From NCBI RefSeq assembly GCF_013426735.1, contig NZ_AP023274.1, forward strand, positions 248,001 to 312,000: a DNA stretch of 64,000 bases. Direction: 5' to 3'. A program made the translations under genes and the position numbers. Positions 45,347-53,777 of this stretch are shown one piece after another (position 1 is the first letter of the stretch; each line of letters begins with the position of its first letter). Under the pieces are notes generated by a model. It was not told where the DNA came from. It was given only the letters and a program-made list of their open reading frames with translations, and made no database searches. Source of the stretch: Agrobacterium vitis (GTDB lineage: Bacteria; Pseudomonadota; Alphaproteobacteria; Rhizobiales; Rhizobiaceae).

Positions 45347-46981
45347 CTATACGTTACGTAGCTCTCTACCCTGTTGCTGTAGCGTTGTGAAATGGCCGTA
45401 TCTGCGTTTGTGGATATTGGCCAAAGCGCCGACCTGCGGATGATAGGTCTTTGTTACGCCGCTTAGAGCTTCCATTGCCTGGCTGACACCTGAAAAGGCC
45501 TTTCCCGCCACGGCACCCAAAATCGCGGAGCCCAGCAACACCGGCTCATCCAGACCCGCGGCCACCACAGGCTTGCCGCAGGCATCGGCTAATACCTGCC
45601 GCACCAGATCGCTCTCGCCAGCGCCACCGCTGATCACAACTCGCACAATAAGGGCGCCCGATGCGGCCTGTGTCTCGATGATTTGCCGCAGGCCATAGCC
45701 AATGCCGCACAGGCCCGCGATATAGAGCGCAACCAGACTATCAAAATCCCGATCCATGCCCAGACCAGCAATGATGGCACGTGCGTGGGGATCGGCAAAA
45801 GGCGCGCGGTTGCCGAGGAATTCCGGCACGATGTGTAGACCTTTTGCCAAATGCACGACATCGGGCAGGGCGCTGACCTTGGCCGCTGCCGCCTGCGCCA
45901 ACAGAACCGGCAGGGCAATACCCTGTTCGCGCGCCTTTGCGGCGGTCTCTGGTGCTGCCGGGTGAAAGGCCAGCAATTGATCAATCGCCGCACCGGCAGC
46001 ACTCTGCCCGCCCTCATTCAACCACATGCCCGGCACCATGGCCGAGTAATATGGCCCCCAGACGCCGGGCACAAACACGGGCTCAACGGTTGAGGTCATG
46101 GTGCAGGAGGAGGTGCCAAACACATAGGCCATATTGTCTTTTGGCCCGCTGCCAATGCCAACCGTGCCAATGCCACCGGCATGGGCATCAATCATGCCCG
46201 CCGCCACGGCCGTGCCAGTTCTCAGACCCATGGCGGCAGCGGCGGTTTCCGTCAGACCCTGCCCAAGCGGCGTTCCGGGTTCGACAATGCGCTGGCCAAT
46301 GCGGCTGAAGCCCTCATCGGCCAGTTCGCCAAGCCCAATGGCGTGGAAATAGCTTGGGTCCCAACGCTGCTCATGGGCCAGATAGGTCCATTTGCAGGTC
46401 ACTGTGCAGGTGGAACGGGAGAGATCACCCGTTGCCTTCCAGGTGAGAAAATCGGCAAGATCAAAAAACTGCCAGGCATTTTGGAAGGTCTGAGGCCGGT
46501 TTTCCTTTAGCCAGAGAATTTTGGGCGTCTCCATTTCCGGCGAAATTTTGCCACCGACATAGCGCAGCACATCATGACCGATGGCGTTGATGCGTTCGGC
46601 CTGACCCACTGCGCGTTGATCCATCCACACAATGATATCGCGCTCTGGCAGTTCGGACGCGCCAATTGCAAGAGGTTGCCCGCCCTCGCCCAGCACCACC
46701 AGCGAACATGTTGCATCAAACCCAAGGCCAATCACTTGCGCCGGATCGCCCACTGACGCCGCGACTTGCCGCACCACGGTGCAAACCGCTTCCCAGATAT
46801 CGGCGCTGGATTGCTCGGCAATGCTGCCCGCTTCGCGAAATAGGGCAATATCGCGTTTGGCAACGGCAATAAGCGCACCGCGGAGATCAAACAGGCCTGC
46901 GCGGGCACTTCCGGTGCCGACGTCGACGCCGATAATGTAGCGCTCAAGCCCGGTCGCGATGGTGTCAGGTGCTTCGATCAT
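45347..46981 (-). CDS. FGGY-family pentulose kinase (D-ribulokinase-like)
   Basis: A 544-residue kinase of the FGGY ribulokinase-like group. Phosphate-binding strand YIIGVDVGTGSARAGLFD at the N-terminus, substrate-side VWMDQRAVGQAERIN, hinge LWLKENRP and the C-terminal ATP-site VVISGGAGESDLVRQVLADA. It probably phosphorylates D-ribulose or another pentulose. The broken dehydrogenase gene 45 bases upstream on the same strand is the kind that makes a ketose from a polyol such as ribitol, so this looks like the surviving half of a polyol pathway. ATG 46981 has a weak ribosome site. Confidence 0.92.
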   Translation of the reverse strand: MIEAPDTIATGLERYIIGVDVGTGSARAGLFDLRGALIAVAKRDIALFREAGSIAEQSSADIWEAVCTVVRQVAASVGDPAQVIGLGFDATCSLVVLGEGGQPLAIGASELPERDIIVWMDQRAVGQAERINAIGHDVLRYVGGKISPEMETPKILWLKENRPQTFQNAWQFFDLADFLTWKATGDLSRSTCTVTCKWTYLAHEQRWDPSYFHAIGLGELADEGFSRIGQRIVEPGTPLGQGLTETAAAAMGLRTGTAVAAGMIDAHAGGIGTVGIGSGPKDNMAYVFGTSSCTMTSTVEPVFVPGVWGPYYSAMVPGMWLNEGGQSAAGAAIDQLLAFHPAAPETAAKAREQGIALPVLLAQAAAAKVSALPDVVHLAKGLHIVPEFLGNRAPFADPHARAIIAGLGMDRDFDSLVALYIAGLCGIGYGLRQIIETQAASGALIVRVVISGGAGESDLVRQVLADACGKPVVAAGLDEPVLLGSAILGAVAGKAFSGVSQAMEALSGVTKTYHPQVGALANIHKRRYGHFTTLQQQGRELRNV

Positions 46982-47026
46982 GGCAAATGCTCTTCAATAT
47001 AGATGGGATAATGATGGAGACGTCGA

Positions 47027-47404
47027 TTAAAGATCGACGCTATTGGGCACAATCACCAGATCGCGGATGGTAATATTGCGTGGACGCGATAGCATGAAGA
47101 GCACGGCTTCGGCCACTTCCTGCGGCTGCATCAGGCTGCCATTGGCCAGCGCTTCATCCATCTTGGCCTTTGGCCAATCATCCAGCAGAGCCGTCACCAC
47201 CGGACCTGGCAGCACAGCCCCAACACGCACGCCATGTTGCGACACTTGCCTGCGGGTGGAATGGACAAAGGCCTGAACGGCAAATTTCGAGGCCGTATAA
47301 ATCGGCTCCCACACCACAGGCACCACGCCTGCGATGGAGCTGGTAAACAGGATATCACCGGATTTTTTGCGCAATCAGATGCGGCTGTCCGCCATCAGCG
47401 CCTT
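47027..47404 (-). pseudogene. Short-chain polyol dehydrogenase remnant, truncated by an IS and frameshifted
   Basis: The C-terminal part of a short-chain dehydrogenase, ribitol-2-dehydrogenase-like in wording: [19 protein letters not shown], the catalytic [11 protein letters not shown], and a C-terminus VIVPNSVDL. Upstream the frame breaks at a run of six A (47363-47368, T on the plus strand): with five A the frame would read PHLIAQKSGDI, as in intact relatives. The sequence ends at 47404, where the IS3-family element begins; the NAD-binding half is absent from the window. With the kinase gene it formed a polyol operon. Confidence 0.85.
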
Positions 47405-47474
47405 TGAGACAAATGACTGGTAATTGAGAAGGGAGGATTTCTGGTTCATCGTAGCCCTATCAAAGGAAGCGAAG

Positions 47475-47849
47475 ATGAGACAGAAATCCGGGCCGCAGAA
47501 AGCAGCGGCCGAACAGGTCATCAAGGATATCCGGCGTGCGACGCGCAAGCACCACTCGGCGGAGGACAAAATCCGCATCGTGCTGGAAGGCCTGCGTGGC
47601 GAGGACAGCATTGCCGCGCTGTGCCGCCGCGAAGGCATTGCCGAGAGCCTTTATTATAGCTGGTCGAAGGAATTTCTCGAAGCTGGCAAGAAGCGCCTGG
47701 CTGGCGATACGGCGCGTGCTGCCACCTCTGATGAGGTCAAGGTTCTTCGCCGTGAGACCCGCGATCTGAAGGAGGTCGTGGCTGAGCAAGCGCTGGAACT
47801 GCGGCTTCTCAAAAAAAGCATGATAGCGGATGGGGGCGACGAGGAATGA
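47475..47849 (+). CDS. IS3-family transposase OrfA
   Basis: A 124-residue OrfA with the helix-turn-helix HSAEDKIRIVLEGLRGEDSI and LCRREGIAESLYYSWSKEFL, and a leucine-zipper-like C-terminal helix (VLRRETRDLKEVVAEQALEL) for OrfA-OrfAB pairing. ATG 47475 follows an AAGGAAGCGAAG ribosome site. Its stop overlaps the orfB ATG, the usual frameshift region. It appears intact, but without OrfB it could only act as a regulator. Confidence 0.92.
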   Translation: MRQKSGPQKAAAEQVIKDIRRATRKHHSAEDKIRIVLEGLRGEDSIAALCRREGIAESLYYSWSKEFLEAGKKRLAGDTARAATSDEVKVLRRETRDLKEVVAEQALELRLLKKSMIADGGDEE

Positions 47850-48826
47850 GATATCCCGCCTCCGAGAAGCTTGAGATCATCTGGATCGTCGAGCAGTCAC
47901 ACCTGCCGATCAAGGCCACACTCGACAAGCTCGGTATTCCAAGACCCACGTTCTACCGCTGATATGATCGGTTCCTGACCCATGGTGTCGATGGACTTGA
48001 GGATCGGCATTCAGCGCCGTCTCGGCTGTGGAACCGCATTCCCGACGATGTTCGCAGCCGGATCATCGACATGGCGCTGGAGCAGGCCGAACTGTCGCCG
48101 CGCGAGCTTGCCGTTCGCTTCACTGATACGGAAAAGTATTTTGTATCAGAGGCTTCGGTCTATCGTCTGCTCAAAGCCCATGATCTCATCACCTCGCCGG
48201 CCTTCATCGTCATCAAGGCCGGCGACGAGTTCAAGGACAAGACGACCCGGCCCAACCAGCTCTGGCAAACTGACTTCACCTATCTCAAGGTCATTGGCTG
48301 GGGCTGGTTCTATCTGTCGACCATCCTGGATGACTTCTCGCGATACATCGTCGCCTGGAAGCTGTGCACCACAATGAAGGTCGAAGACGTCACCGATACG
48401 CTCACGCTGGCGTTGACGGCCTCAGGATGCGACACGGCGAGAGTCGAGCACAAACCACGCCTGCTATCTGACAATGGCCCATGCTACATCGCTGCCGATC
48501 TTGGCGATTGGCTCGAACAGCGATCCATCGAACAGGTGCATGGTGCGCCGGGCCATCCCCAGACCCAGGGCAAGATCGAGCGCTGGCACCAGACGCTCAA
48601 GAACCGCATTCTGCTGGAAAACTATTACTTCTCGCAGGACCTTGAGGCCCAGATCGCAGCCTTCGTCGATCATTACAATCATCGCCGATATCACGAGAGT
48701 CTCAGCAATCTGACCCCGGCCGACGTCTACTTCGGACGCGGCAATACCATCCTACTCGAACGCGAAAGGATCAAACGCGACACCATCAAACAGCGCCGCT
48801 TGCAACATCGTCAGCGAGCGGCTTAA
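47846..48826 (+). pseudogene. IS3-family transposase OrfB with internal stop codon
   Basis: A full-length OrfB frame of 327 codons interrupted by TGA at 47960-47962 (codon 39), in FYR-stop-YDRF where relatives read FYRWYDRF; one base changes TGG to TGA. Downstream the catalytic DDE is intact: Asp in LWQTDFTYLKV, Asp in LLSDNGPCY, Glu in GKIERWHQTLK. A restart at ATG 48071 would give 251 residues with the catalytic core but not the N-terminal region. Confidence 0.9.
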
Positions 48827-48881
48827 AACAAACATAACGACGGACCAGAAACTCCGATCTTCGCAACGCCAATCTGTCTCA

Positions 48882-49069
48882 AATCTTTCGCAGACGGACA
48901 AATCAAGTCAGAACTGGTTTGGCGAACTGTATTCAAAACAAGGACCCAAGCTGAAATCGCCATTGGACAATACATCGACGCCTTCTATAATCCAAAAAGA
49001 AGACATTCCTCCTTGGGCTACAAAAGCCCAATTCAGTTCGAGAGCATCCCTCTCAAGCTGACACCCTGA
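48882..49069 (+). pseudogene. C-terminal remnant of a second IS3-family transposase
   Basis: Directly after the IS right end the frame reads FADGQIKSELVWRTVF, AIGQYIDAFYNPKRRHSSLG and YKSPIQFESIPLKLTP before a stop at 49067-49069. This is the unmistakable C-terminus of an IS3-family OrfB, different from the one at 47846. Only about 62 codons remain; the rest is absent, so it is a scar of an older element. Confidence 0.8.
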
Positions 49070-49480
49070 AGAAGCCTTCGCTCTCCACTTTTTTCGGGCA
49101 AGTCCATTTTGAAAAGCCAAATAAGATGGTGCATGACTGGATGATTGTCGTTTGAGCGAGAGGTTTTCCGTCCATACGCAGACGTCGTTTGAAATTTCAT
49201 TCTACGACAAAGAATCTTTGCAACATGTATAACCGCCCCATGCGCAAGAGGGTATTTTAGCCTGTTTTGACGCGTTGTCGGGTGCTGACATGTATCCGGC
49301 CTCTGATGCGGCGATCAACATGCCGCGGGCCCATATGGTGTTCGCAGATCGGGTCCACATCAGAGCCGCGTGCTCAAAGGCACTCTGTTGCAAGCTGGTT
49401 GTCCCGATCCCGTCTCACGACCGTTGCGCCAAACGACTCCTTGCCCTCTTTTGCTCCGACGCCCTCGCGACCGAAGACGC
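49070..49480. other. Non-coding stretch downstream of the IS110-family gene
   Basis: No credible protein gene in these 411 bases. The part nearest the transposase (about 49200-49480) probably belongs to the IS110-family element: such elements carry a long non-coding end that encodes the guide (bridge) RNA, placed 3' of the transposase in IS1111-type members. The element's outer boundary could not be fixed. The first 40 or so bases are the tail of the IS3 remnant. Confidence 0.4.
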
Positions 49481-50509
49481 TTACGCGGCTGCGGCCGGAG
49501 ACTGGTAGACGCTGCCTCGAACCATCAAAGCCCAGACGATCCGCGCCATTTTGTTTGCCAGTGCGACCCGCACCAGCAGTGGCGGCTTGCGCGTCAGCAT
49601 TGCGCCCAACCAAGTGCCGGGTCGCGCTTCGGCATGGACGCGCCGCTTTATGATGACACTATTGGCCCCGATGATCAGCAGGCGTCGTAGAGAGCGCTCG
49701 CCCATCTTCGTCGTTGACCCGAGCCGTTGCTTGCCGCCGGTGGAATGCTGCCGGGGTGTCAGGCCAAGCCAGGCTGCAAAGTCGCGTGCTTTACGGAAAG
49801 TCTGCGGCGGCGGAGCCAGGACTGCGATCGCCGTGGCAATCAGTGGGCCGATGCCCGGAACCGTCATCAGGCGCCGCGCCACTTCATTCTCCCTGGCTGT
49901 GTGTGCGATCTCGGCATCAAGTTTACCGATCTCCGCCTCAAGGTTCGTGAGCACCGTGACCAATACACCCAGCGTGGTGATCGCATCCGCTGGCAGGTCG
50001 CTTTCCGGACTTTCTATGATTGCAACCAGCCGCGATACGTTGGCTGCACCTTGCGGTACGATTTGTCCGAATTCTGCCAGATGGCCGCGCAAGGCATTGA
50101 TGATTTGCGTTCGCTGCCGGATCAGAAGTTCGCGCACGCGGAAGCGCATTGCTGCGCCTTGAGTTTCCTCGCTTTTTACCGGAACAAAGCGCATCGTCGG
50201 GCGTGTCACTGCTTCGCAGATCGCCTCAGCATCCGCAGCATCGTTCTTCTGACGCTTCACGAAGGGCTTGACGTAGGCCGGCGAGATCAACCGGACCTCA
50301 TGACCCAGGCGGCCAATCTCACGACCCCAGAAATGGGCCCCGCCACAGGCCTCCATCGCAACAATACACCGAGGCAACTGGCTGAAGAACGAAAGCACAT
50401 GATCTCGGCGCAGCTTCCTACGCAACACAGCGCGGCCTGTCTCGTCAGCCCCGTGCACCTGAAACACATTCTTCGCCAGATCCAGCCCGACTGTGACAAT
50501 CTTCGACAT
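49481..50509 (-). CDS. IS110-family (IS1111-like) transposase
   Basis: A 342-residue DEDD recombinase. The N-terminal RuvC-like domain has the first Asp in [17 protein letters not shown], a Glu in [15 protein letters not shown] and the Asp pair in [13 protein letters not shown]. The C-terminal Transposase_20 domain has [33 protein letters not shown] and the region of the catalytic Ser, preceding [15 protein letters not shown] 50509. The frame is complete and may be active. It lies between an IS3 remnant and a Tn3 remnant. Confidence 0.92.
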   Translation of the reverse strand: MSKIVTVGLDLAKNVFQVHGADETGRAVLRRKLRRDHVLSFFSQLPRCIVAMEACGGAHFWGREIGRLGHEVRLISPAYVKPFVKRQKNDAADAEAICEAVTRPTMRFVPVKSEETQGAAMRFRVRELLIRQRTQIINALRGHLAEFGQIVPQGAANVSRLVAIIESPESDLPADAITTLGVLVTVLTNLEAEIGKLDAEIAHTARENEVARRLMTVPGIGPLIATAIAVLAPPPQTFRKARDFAAWLGLTPRQHSTGGKQRLGSTTKMGERSLRRLLIIGANSVIIKRRVHAEARPGTWLGAMLTRKPPLLVRVALANKMARIVWALMVRGSVYQSPAAAA

Positions 50510-50585
50510 AACCGCTCTCCTGTGTGGACCCATGGAGACCCACCTTCGCACATTGAGGTCGTCGGAGGGCGGTTACATCATCAGA

Positions 50586-50734
50586 GCCTTCCTGACGAAC
50601 CGCTGAAACACGTCTCGCCGCTCAGTTGGGAGCATATCAATCTCACCGGCATCTATTCTTGGGATACCGAGCAGCAGAAGCCGGATGGCTTCAGGCCGCT
50701 GCGACTTCCAGGCCGACTTCTTCGCGCGGCGTGA
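50586..50734 (+). pseudogene. C-terminal fragment of a Tn3-family transposase
   Basis: The plus frame reads [20 protein letters not shown], then [20 protein letters not shown] and a stop at 50732-50734. The [18 protein letters not shown] block followed by RPLR is the C-terminal signature of Tn3-family transposases. About 49 codons survive; the rest was lost or separated, possibly when the IS110-family element inserted. Confidence 0.65.
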
Positions 50735-50741
50735 CACGCAA

Positions 50742-51734
50742 CTATTGTTTACGCCCCATGGCTGGTGCGAGCAGTTCAAGTTCATTTGTCATGAGCCCGC
50801 CAGACCAGTCATCAGGCAGCGACTTGAGGTCGGCAATTGTGTCGACGCCATTGGAATAGTTTCCGCCATGGTAGGGTCCGATAATGAACACCTCGCTGCC
50901 GGCGTCTCTAATCCGGTCAAGCAGGCGATAAGGCCATCCCCACATATCAGGCGCCATATTGATCGGAATGTAGACGACACCGTTTTTGCAGGGCGATGGC
51001 ACTATGCTGGTCCATCCCCACTTCGCATACTCCTTCAGGCATGCCATCGCCGACACTCTGGTCGTTGTCTTCAAACCCGGCATCAATGCCTTAAGCTTTG
51101 CAATCGGGCGTTCTCCGCCATAGACGAAAAGCTTGTCGGTCACCTCCGCAGGAAAAGCCTTGAGGTAGGAAGCAAACAGATCTCCTTCCTTCGGATCATT
51201 GCTCTTGATGTTCACGAGAAAGCGTTTGCCTGGAAAGGTTTCCAGCACTTCTTTCACCGTCGGCATCAAGACTATCCCCTTGCCTCTGAACGGAAACGTC
51301 TTTCCGCCATCCGCCGTATAACCGTATCCGACATCGAGCTTTCGAAGGTCAGTCATCGCATGCTCGCGGGTGACACCATGGCCGTCTGTTCGGCAATCGA
51401 GGGTCCAATCGTGAAATACCGCAAATTCTCCGTCCGTCGTCGGATGAATGTCAAACTCGACGGCATCCGCACCCGCCTCGAAACTGGCTTTCATGGAGGC
51501 GATTGTGTTCTCGACGAAAACGTCGCCGGACGGCAACATTCGCGTTGCTGTGCATGTGTCAGATTTGACGTTCGTCATATCGTATCGAGGCGCGATCCCG
51601 CGATGTGCAAGAAGGATAGGCTCACCTGCTGGACGCGCGGCGAGAAGATTGGTGTTGAGAAGGAATATCGTCGATGAAACGACGGCAACCAGAATTAACA
51701 AACTAATCGAAATCTTCTTCAATGCTTTCGACAT
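50742..51734 (-). CDS. Membrane-anchored glycerophosphodiester phosphodiesterase-family protein
   Basis: A 330-residue GDPD-family protein. The N-terminal ISISLLILVAVVSSTIFLL is a signal anchor or uncleaved signal. The catalytic core is visible: LLAHRGIAPRYD (His, Arg), FVENTIASMKAS (Glu), AVEFDIHPTTDGEFAVFHD (Glu, Asp, His), and a late Lys in FLVNIKSND where many relatives have Glu-x-Lys. A longer loop between HRG and EN suggests a divergent subgroup. It probably hydrolyses glycerophosphodiesters in the periplasm. ATG 51734. It is the only intact non-mobile gene in the IS cluster. Confidence 0.85.
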   Translation of the reverse strand: MSKALKKISISLLILVAVVSSTIFLLNTNLLAARPAGEPILLAHRGIAPRYDMTNVKSDTCTATRMLPSGDVFVENTIASMKASFEAGADAVEFDIHPTTDGEFAVFHDWTLDCRTDGHGVTREHAMTDLRKLDVGYGYTADGGKTFPFRGKGIVLMPTVKEVLETFPGKRFLVNIKSNDPKEGDLFASYLKAFPAEVTDKLFVYGGERPIAKLKALMPGLKTTTRVSAMACLKEYAKWGWTSIVPSPCKNGVVYIPINMAPDMWGWPYRLLDRIRDAGSEVFIIGPYHGGNYSNGVDTIADLKSLPDDWSGGLMTNELELLAPAMGRKQ

Positions 51735-51818
51735 AACGGTTCGATCCCCAAACACACCGAAGCTCGTTACTGATCATGACCGATTTACGGCGAGAACGAC
51801 CCCATCGAAACGATGTAA

Positions 51819-52553
51819 GTGGAAATTTTCCGCCAGTCCGTGATGCACGTTCATGCTTCGTGCTGTCTTAGCGTGTCTGTGGGAACAGACCTTGTTCCGA
51901 CCTCTATGAGATATCCGTTGAGCTATCGAGACCTGGAAGAAATGTTCGAAGAGCGCGGCTTCGAGGTTGATCATAGCACGATAAACCGCTGGGTACTGAG
52001 CTATGCGCCGATGACCGAGAAGCGTCTTCGCCAGTTTCGCTGGCCGTATTGCGGATCGGTTCGGATTGACGAGACTTACGTTAGGATCGGCGGCAAATGG
52101 CGCTATCTCTACCGAGCAATCGATAAGCATGGCAATGCGGTGGATTTCCTGCTTTCCGCAAAGCGAGCTCTCGAAGCCGCCAAGCGGTTTTCCCGCAAGA
52201 TGCTGAAAGATCGGCCTTTGTTGTCGTCGAACAAGATCGGCACGGATGGCGCCAATACCGTCTCTTCGGCGATCAGAACGTCGATTGAAGACGGGCTTCT
52301 ACGGCCCGATCACGTGCATTATGTCACCAAGCACCTGCAACAAGGCATTGCGAGCGACCATTTCCGTGTGAAGAAGAACATGCCGAAGATTGGTGGCTTC
52401 CAATCCTTCAATACCGCGCGGCGAACGATTGCCGGTTTCGAGGCGATGCTATGGCTGAGGAGAGGCTTCGGTTTTTCCGGCGGATGGACAGTCAGCGATC
52501 AGAATGATTTGGTTGCGCGCCTCTTCGGACGTACAAAGGTTAACAAAACATGA
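51819..52553 (+). pseudogene. IS6-family transposase, 5'-degenerate and with the catalytic Glu replaced
   Basis: From RYPLSYRDLEEMFEERGFEV onward the frame matches IS6-family transposases: first Asp in VRIDETYVRIGGKW, second in IGTDGANTVSSA, and the end GGWTVSDQNDLVARLFG. The third catalytic residue is lost: relatives read LQQGIESDHFRVK, while here GCG at 52350-52352 gives LQQGIASDHFRVK. The N-terminal 30 residues do not resemble the family. A right-end-like GTTTGCGACATGCCC lies near 52594-52608, but no matching left end is visible. It is a dead, truncated element. Confidence 0.82.
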
Positions 52554-52725
52554 AAATGGCGCCGTTCAAGGGATAGCTGCGGCATCTGTGGAAGTTTGCG
52601 ACATGCCCATATCAGGAGCAGCGGTCATCTCAAACCGCGCTTACAGGCCGGAGACATGACTGCACCCGCCCCGCCAAGCTCAAACATCACCTCAAATCAC
52701 CTTGCCAAACGGGGCCATCCAGACA

Positions 52726-53724
52726 TTACAGTGCCGCTCGGATTGCTGTTCTTAAGCCAGTTGGCGATTGGCCGAACGTCTGAGCAAAGACCTTGGCGAA
52801 GTGCGACGCATTTCCGAACCCGACCTCAAGCGCAATTTCGACCAAAGGCGCTTTGGACTGGAGAAGAAGATGTTTTGCGCGCTCCAATCGCACTCTTCTA
52901 TAGATCATTGCCGGAGAATTCTTGGTTTCGCTTATAAACAGACGTTCAAGTTGTCTTCTGGACAGGCCAACCGCTGCTGCCAGATCCTGGATCGGCAGAT
53001 TACCCTCGATGTGCTGTTCCATCATAATGAGCGTCGCTCTGATCCTAGGATCGTTGCATTCGATGGACAGCGGTTTGCGTGTTTGAATGGCAAGGGCTGA
53101 TCGGGCTTTCTCGATGTGAAGAACCTCGAGAGCATTTCTTTCGGCGTCCTTGCTGATGTGACGGCGAACGATCAACGCCGCCATGTCAGCGGCGCTACTC
53201 CCGCCCACACACGAGCCCCGTGTTCTGTCGAGATTGAAAATACGGTCGGAGCGAACCTGAAGATCGGGGAAACGCTCCCGAAATGCGTTATAATGCAGCC
53301 AGCTTACGCATGTGCGATGGCTTTTCATCAAGCCAAGTTCGGCCAGGATAAAAGAACCGGTGCAGACCCCAATCAGTTTGACGTTTTTTGTGGCGGCCTT
53401 TTTCAAAAATGCAGCCGTTTCCCGGTCGATTGGCTGTTCGTTGTTCAACAACCCGCCGACGACGACAATAAATTGAAACTGGCTCGGATCTTCTACCAAG
53501 TCTGAGGTCGGAGCGACCTGAACACCACAGCTGGAGGTGATGAGGTGCCGCGTGCTGCCGAGCACATCCCAGTCGGCCAGAACCCGACCCGAACGATCGA
53601 ATTCATCGCTGGCGAGACGCAGCGTGTCCACGAACAATGCGAAAGCCGAAAGTGTGAATGATCTCGCGAGCACGAAGCCGATTTTCAGGCGGTCGACCGG
53701 GGCGTTGGTATCGGAGGGCGTCAT
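52726..53724 (-). CDS. GlxA-type AraC-family transcriptional regulator
   Basis: A 332-residue regulator: an N-terminal DJ-1/PfpI-like (class I amidotransferase) domain with FIVVVGGLLNNEQPI and KLIGVCTGSFILAELGLM (Cys nucleophile-elbow position), then a C-terminal AraC double helix-turn-helix (IQDLAAAVGLSRRQLERLFI and EIALEVGFGNASHFAKVFAQ). This architecture is common for regulators of amino acid, betaine and carnitine catabolism (GlxA, GbdR, CdhR). ATG 53724 has GGAG 6 bases upstream. It follows the racemase-family gene on the same strand and probably regulates the operon. Confidence 0.92.
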   Translation of the reverse strand: MTPSDTNAPVDRLKIGFVLARSFTLSAFALFVDTLRLASDEFDRSGRVLADWDVLGSTRHLITSSCGVQVAPTSDLVEDPSQFQFIVVVGGLLNNEQPIDRETAAFLKKAATKNVKLIGVCTGSFILAELGLMKSHRTCVSWLHYNAFRERFPDLQVRSDRIFNLDRTRGSCVGGSSAADMAALIVRRHISKDAERNALEVLHIEKARSALAIQTRKPLSIECNDPRIRATLIMMEQHIEGNLPIQDLAAAVGLSRRQLERLFISETKNSPAMIYRRVRLERAKHLLLQSKAPLVEIALEVGFGNASHFAKVFAQTFGQSPTGLRTAIRAAL

Positions 53725-53777
53725 TCTAAACTCCAATCGGGGCAGGCATGTATCGCGAGGTGCCTGTAAGCCCTACT

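Larger units (their letters stand above)
47405..48881 (+). mobile_element. IS3-family insertion sequence with a defective orfB
   Basis: A 1477-bp element bounded by imperfect inverted repeats: the left end starts TGAGACAAATGACTGG and the right end, read inward, TGAGACAGATTGGCG; both continue to a shared TTTCTGG. It contains orfA and a nonsense-mutated orfB in the usual overlapping -1 arrangement. The flanking bases (CTT left, AAT right) do not match as a target duplication, so the right neighbour was probably changed after insertion. It interrupts a polyol dehydrogenase gene. Confidence 0.85.

Noticed and set aside
49727..50734. Long plus-strand frame across the IS110 gene
   Set aside because: Mostly antisense to the IS110 transposase. 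Only its last 49 codons are meaningful, as a Tn3-transposase scar, and are annotated separately.
50742..51734. Phosphodiesterase as an agrocinopine-type opine enzyme
   Set aside because: It belongs to the GDPD family, which includes agrocinopine enzymes, but no opine transport or synthesis genes are nearby and the sequence shows only general GDPD motifs.
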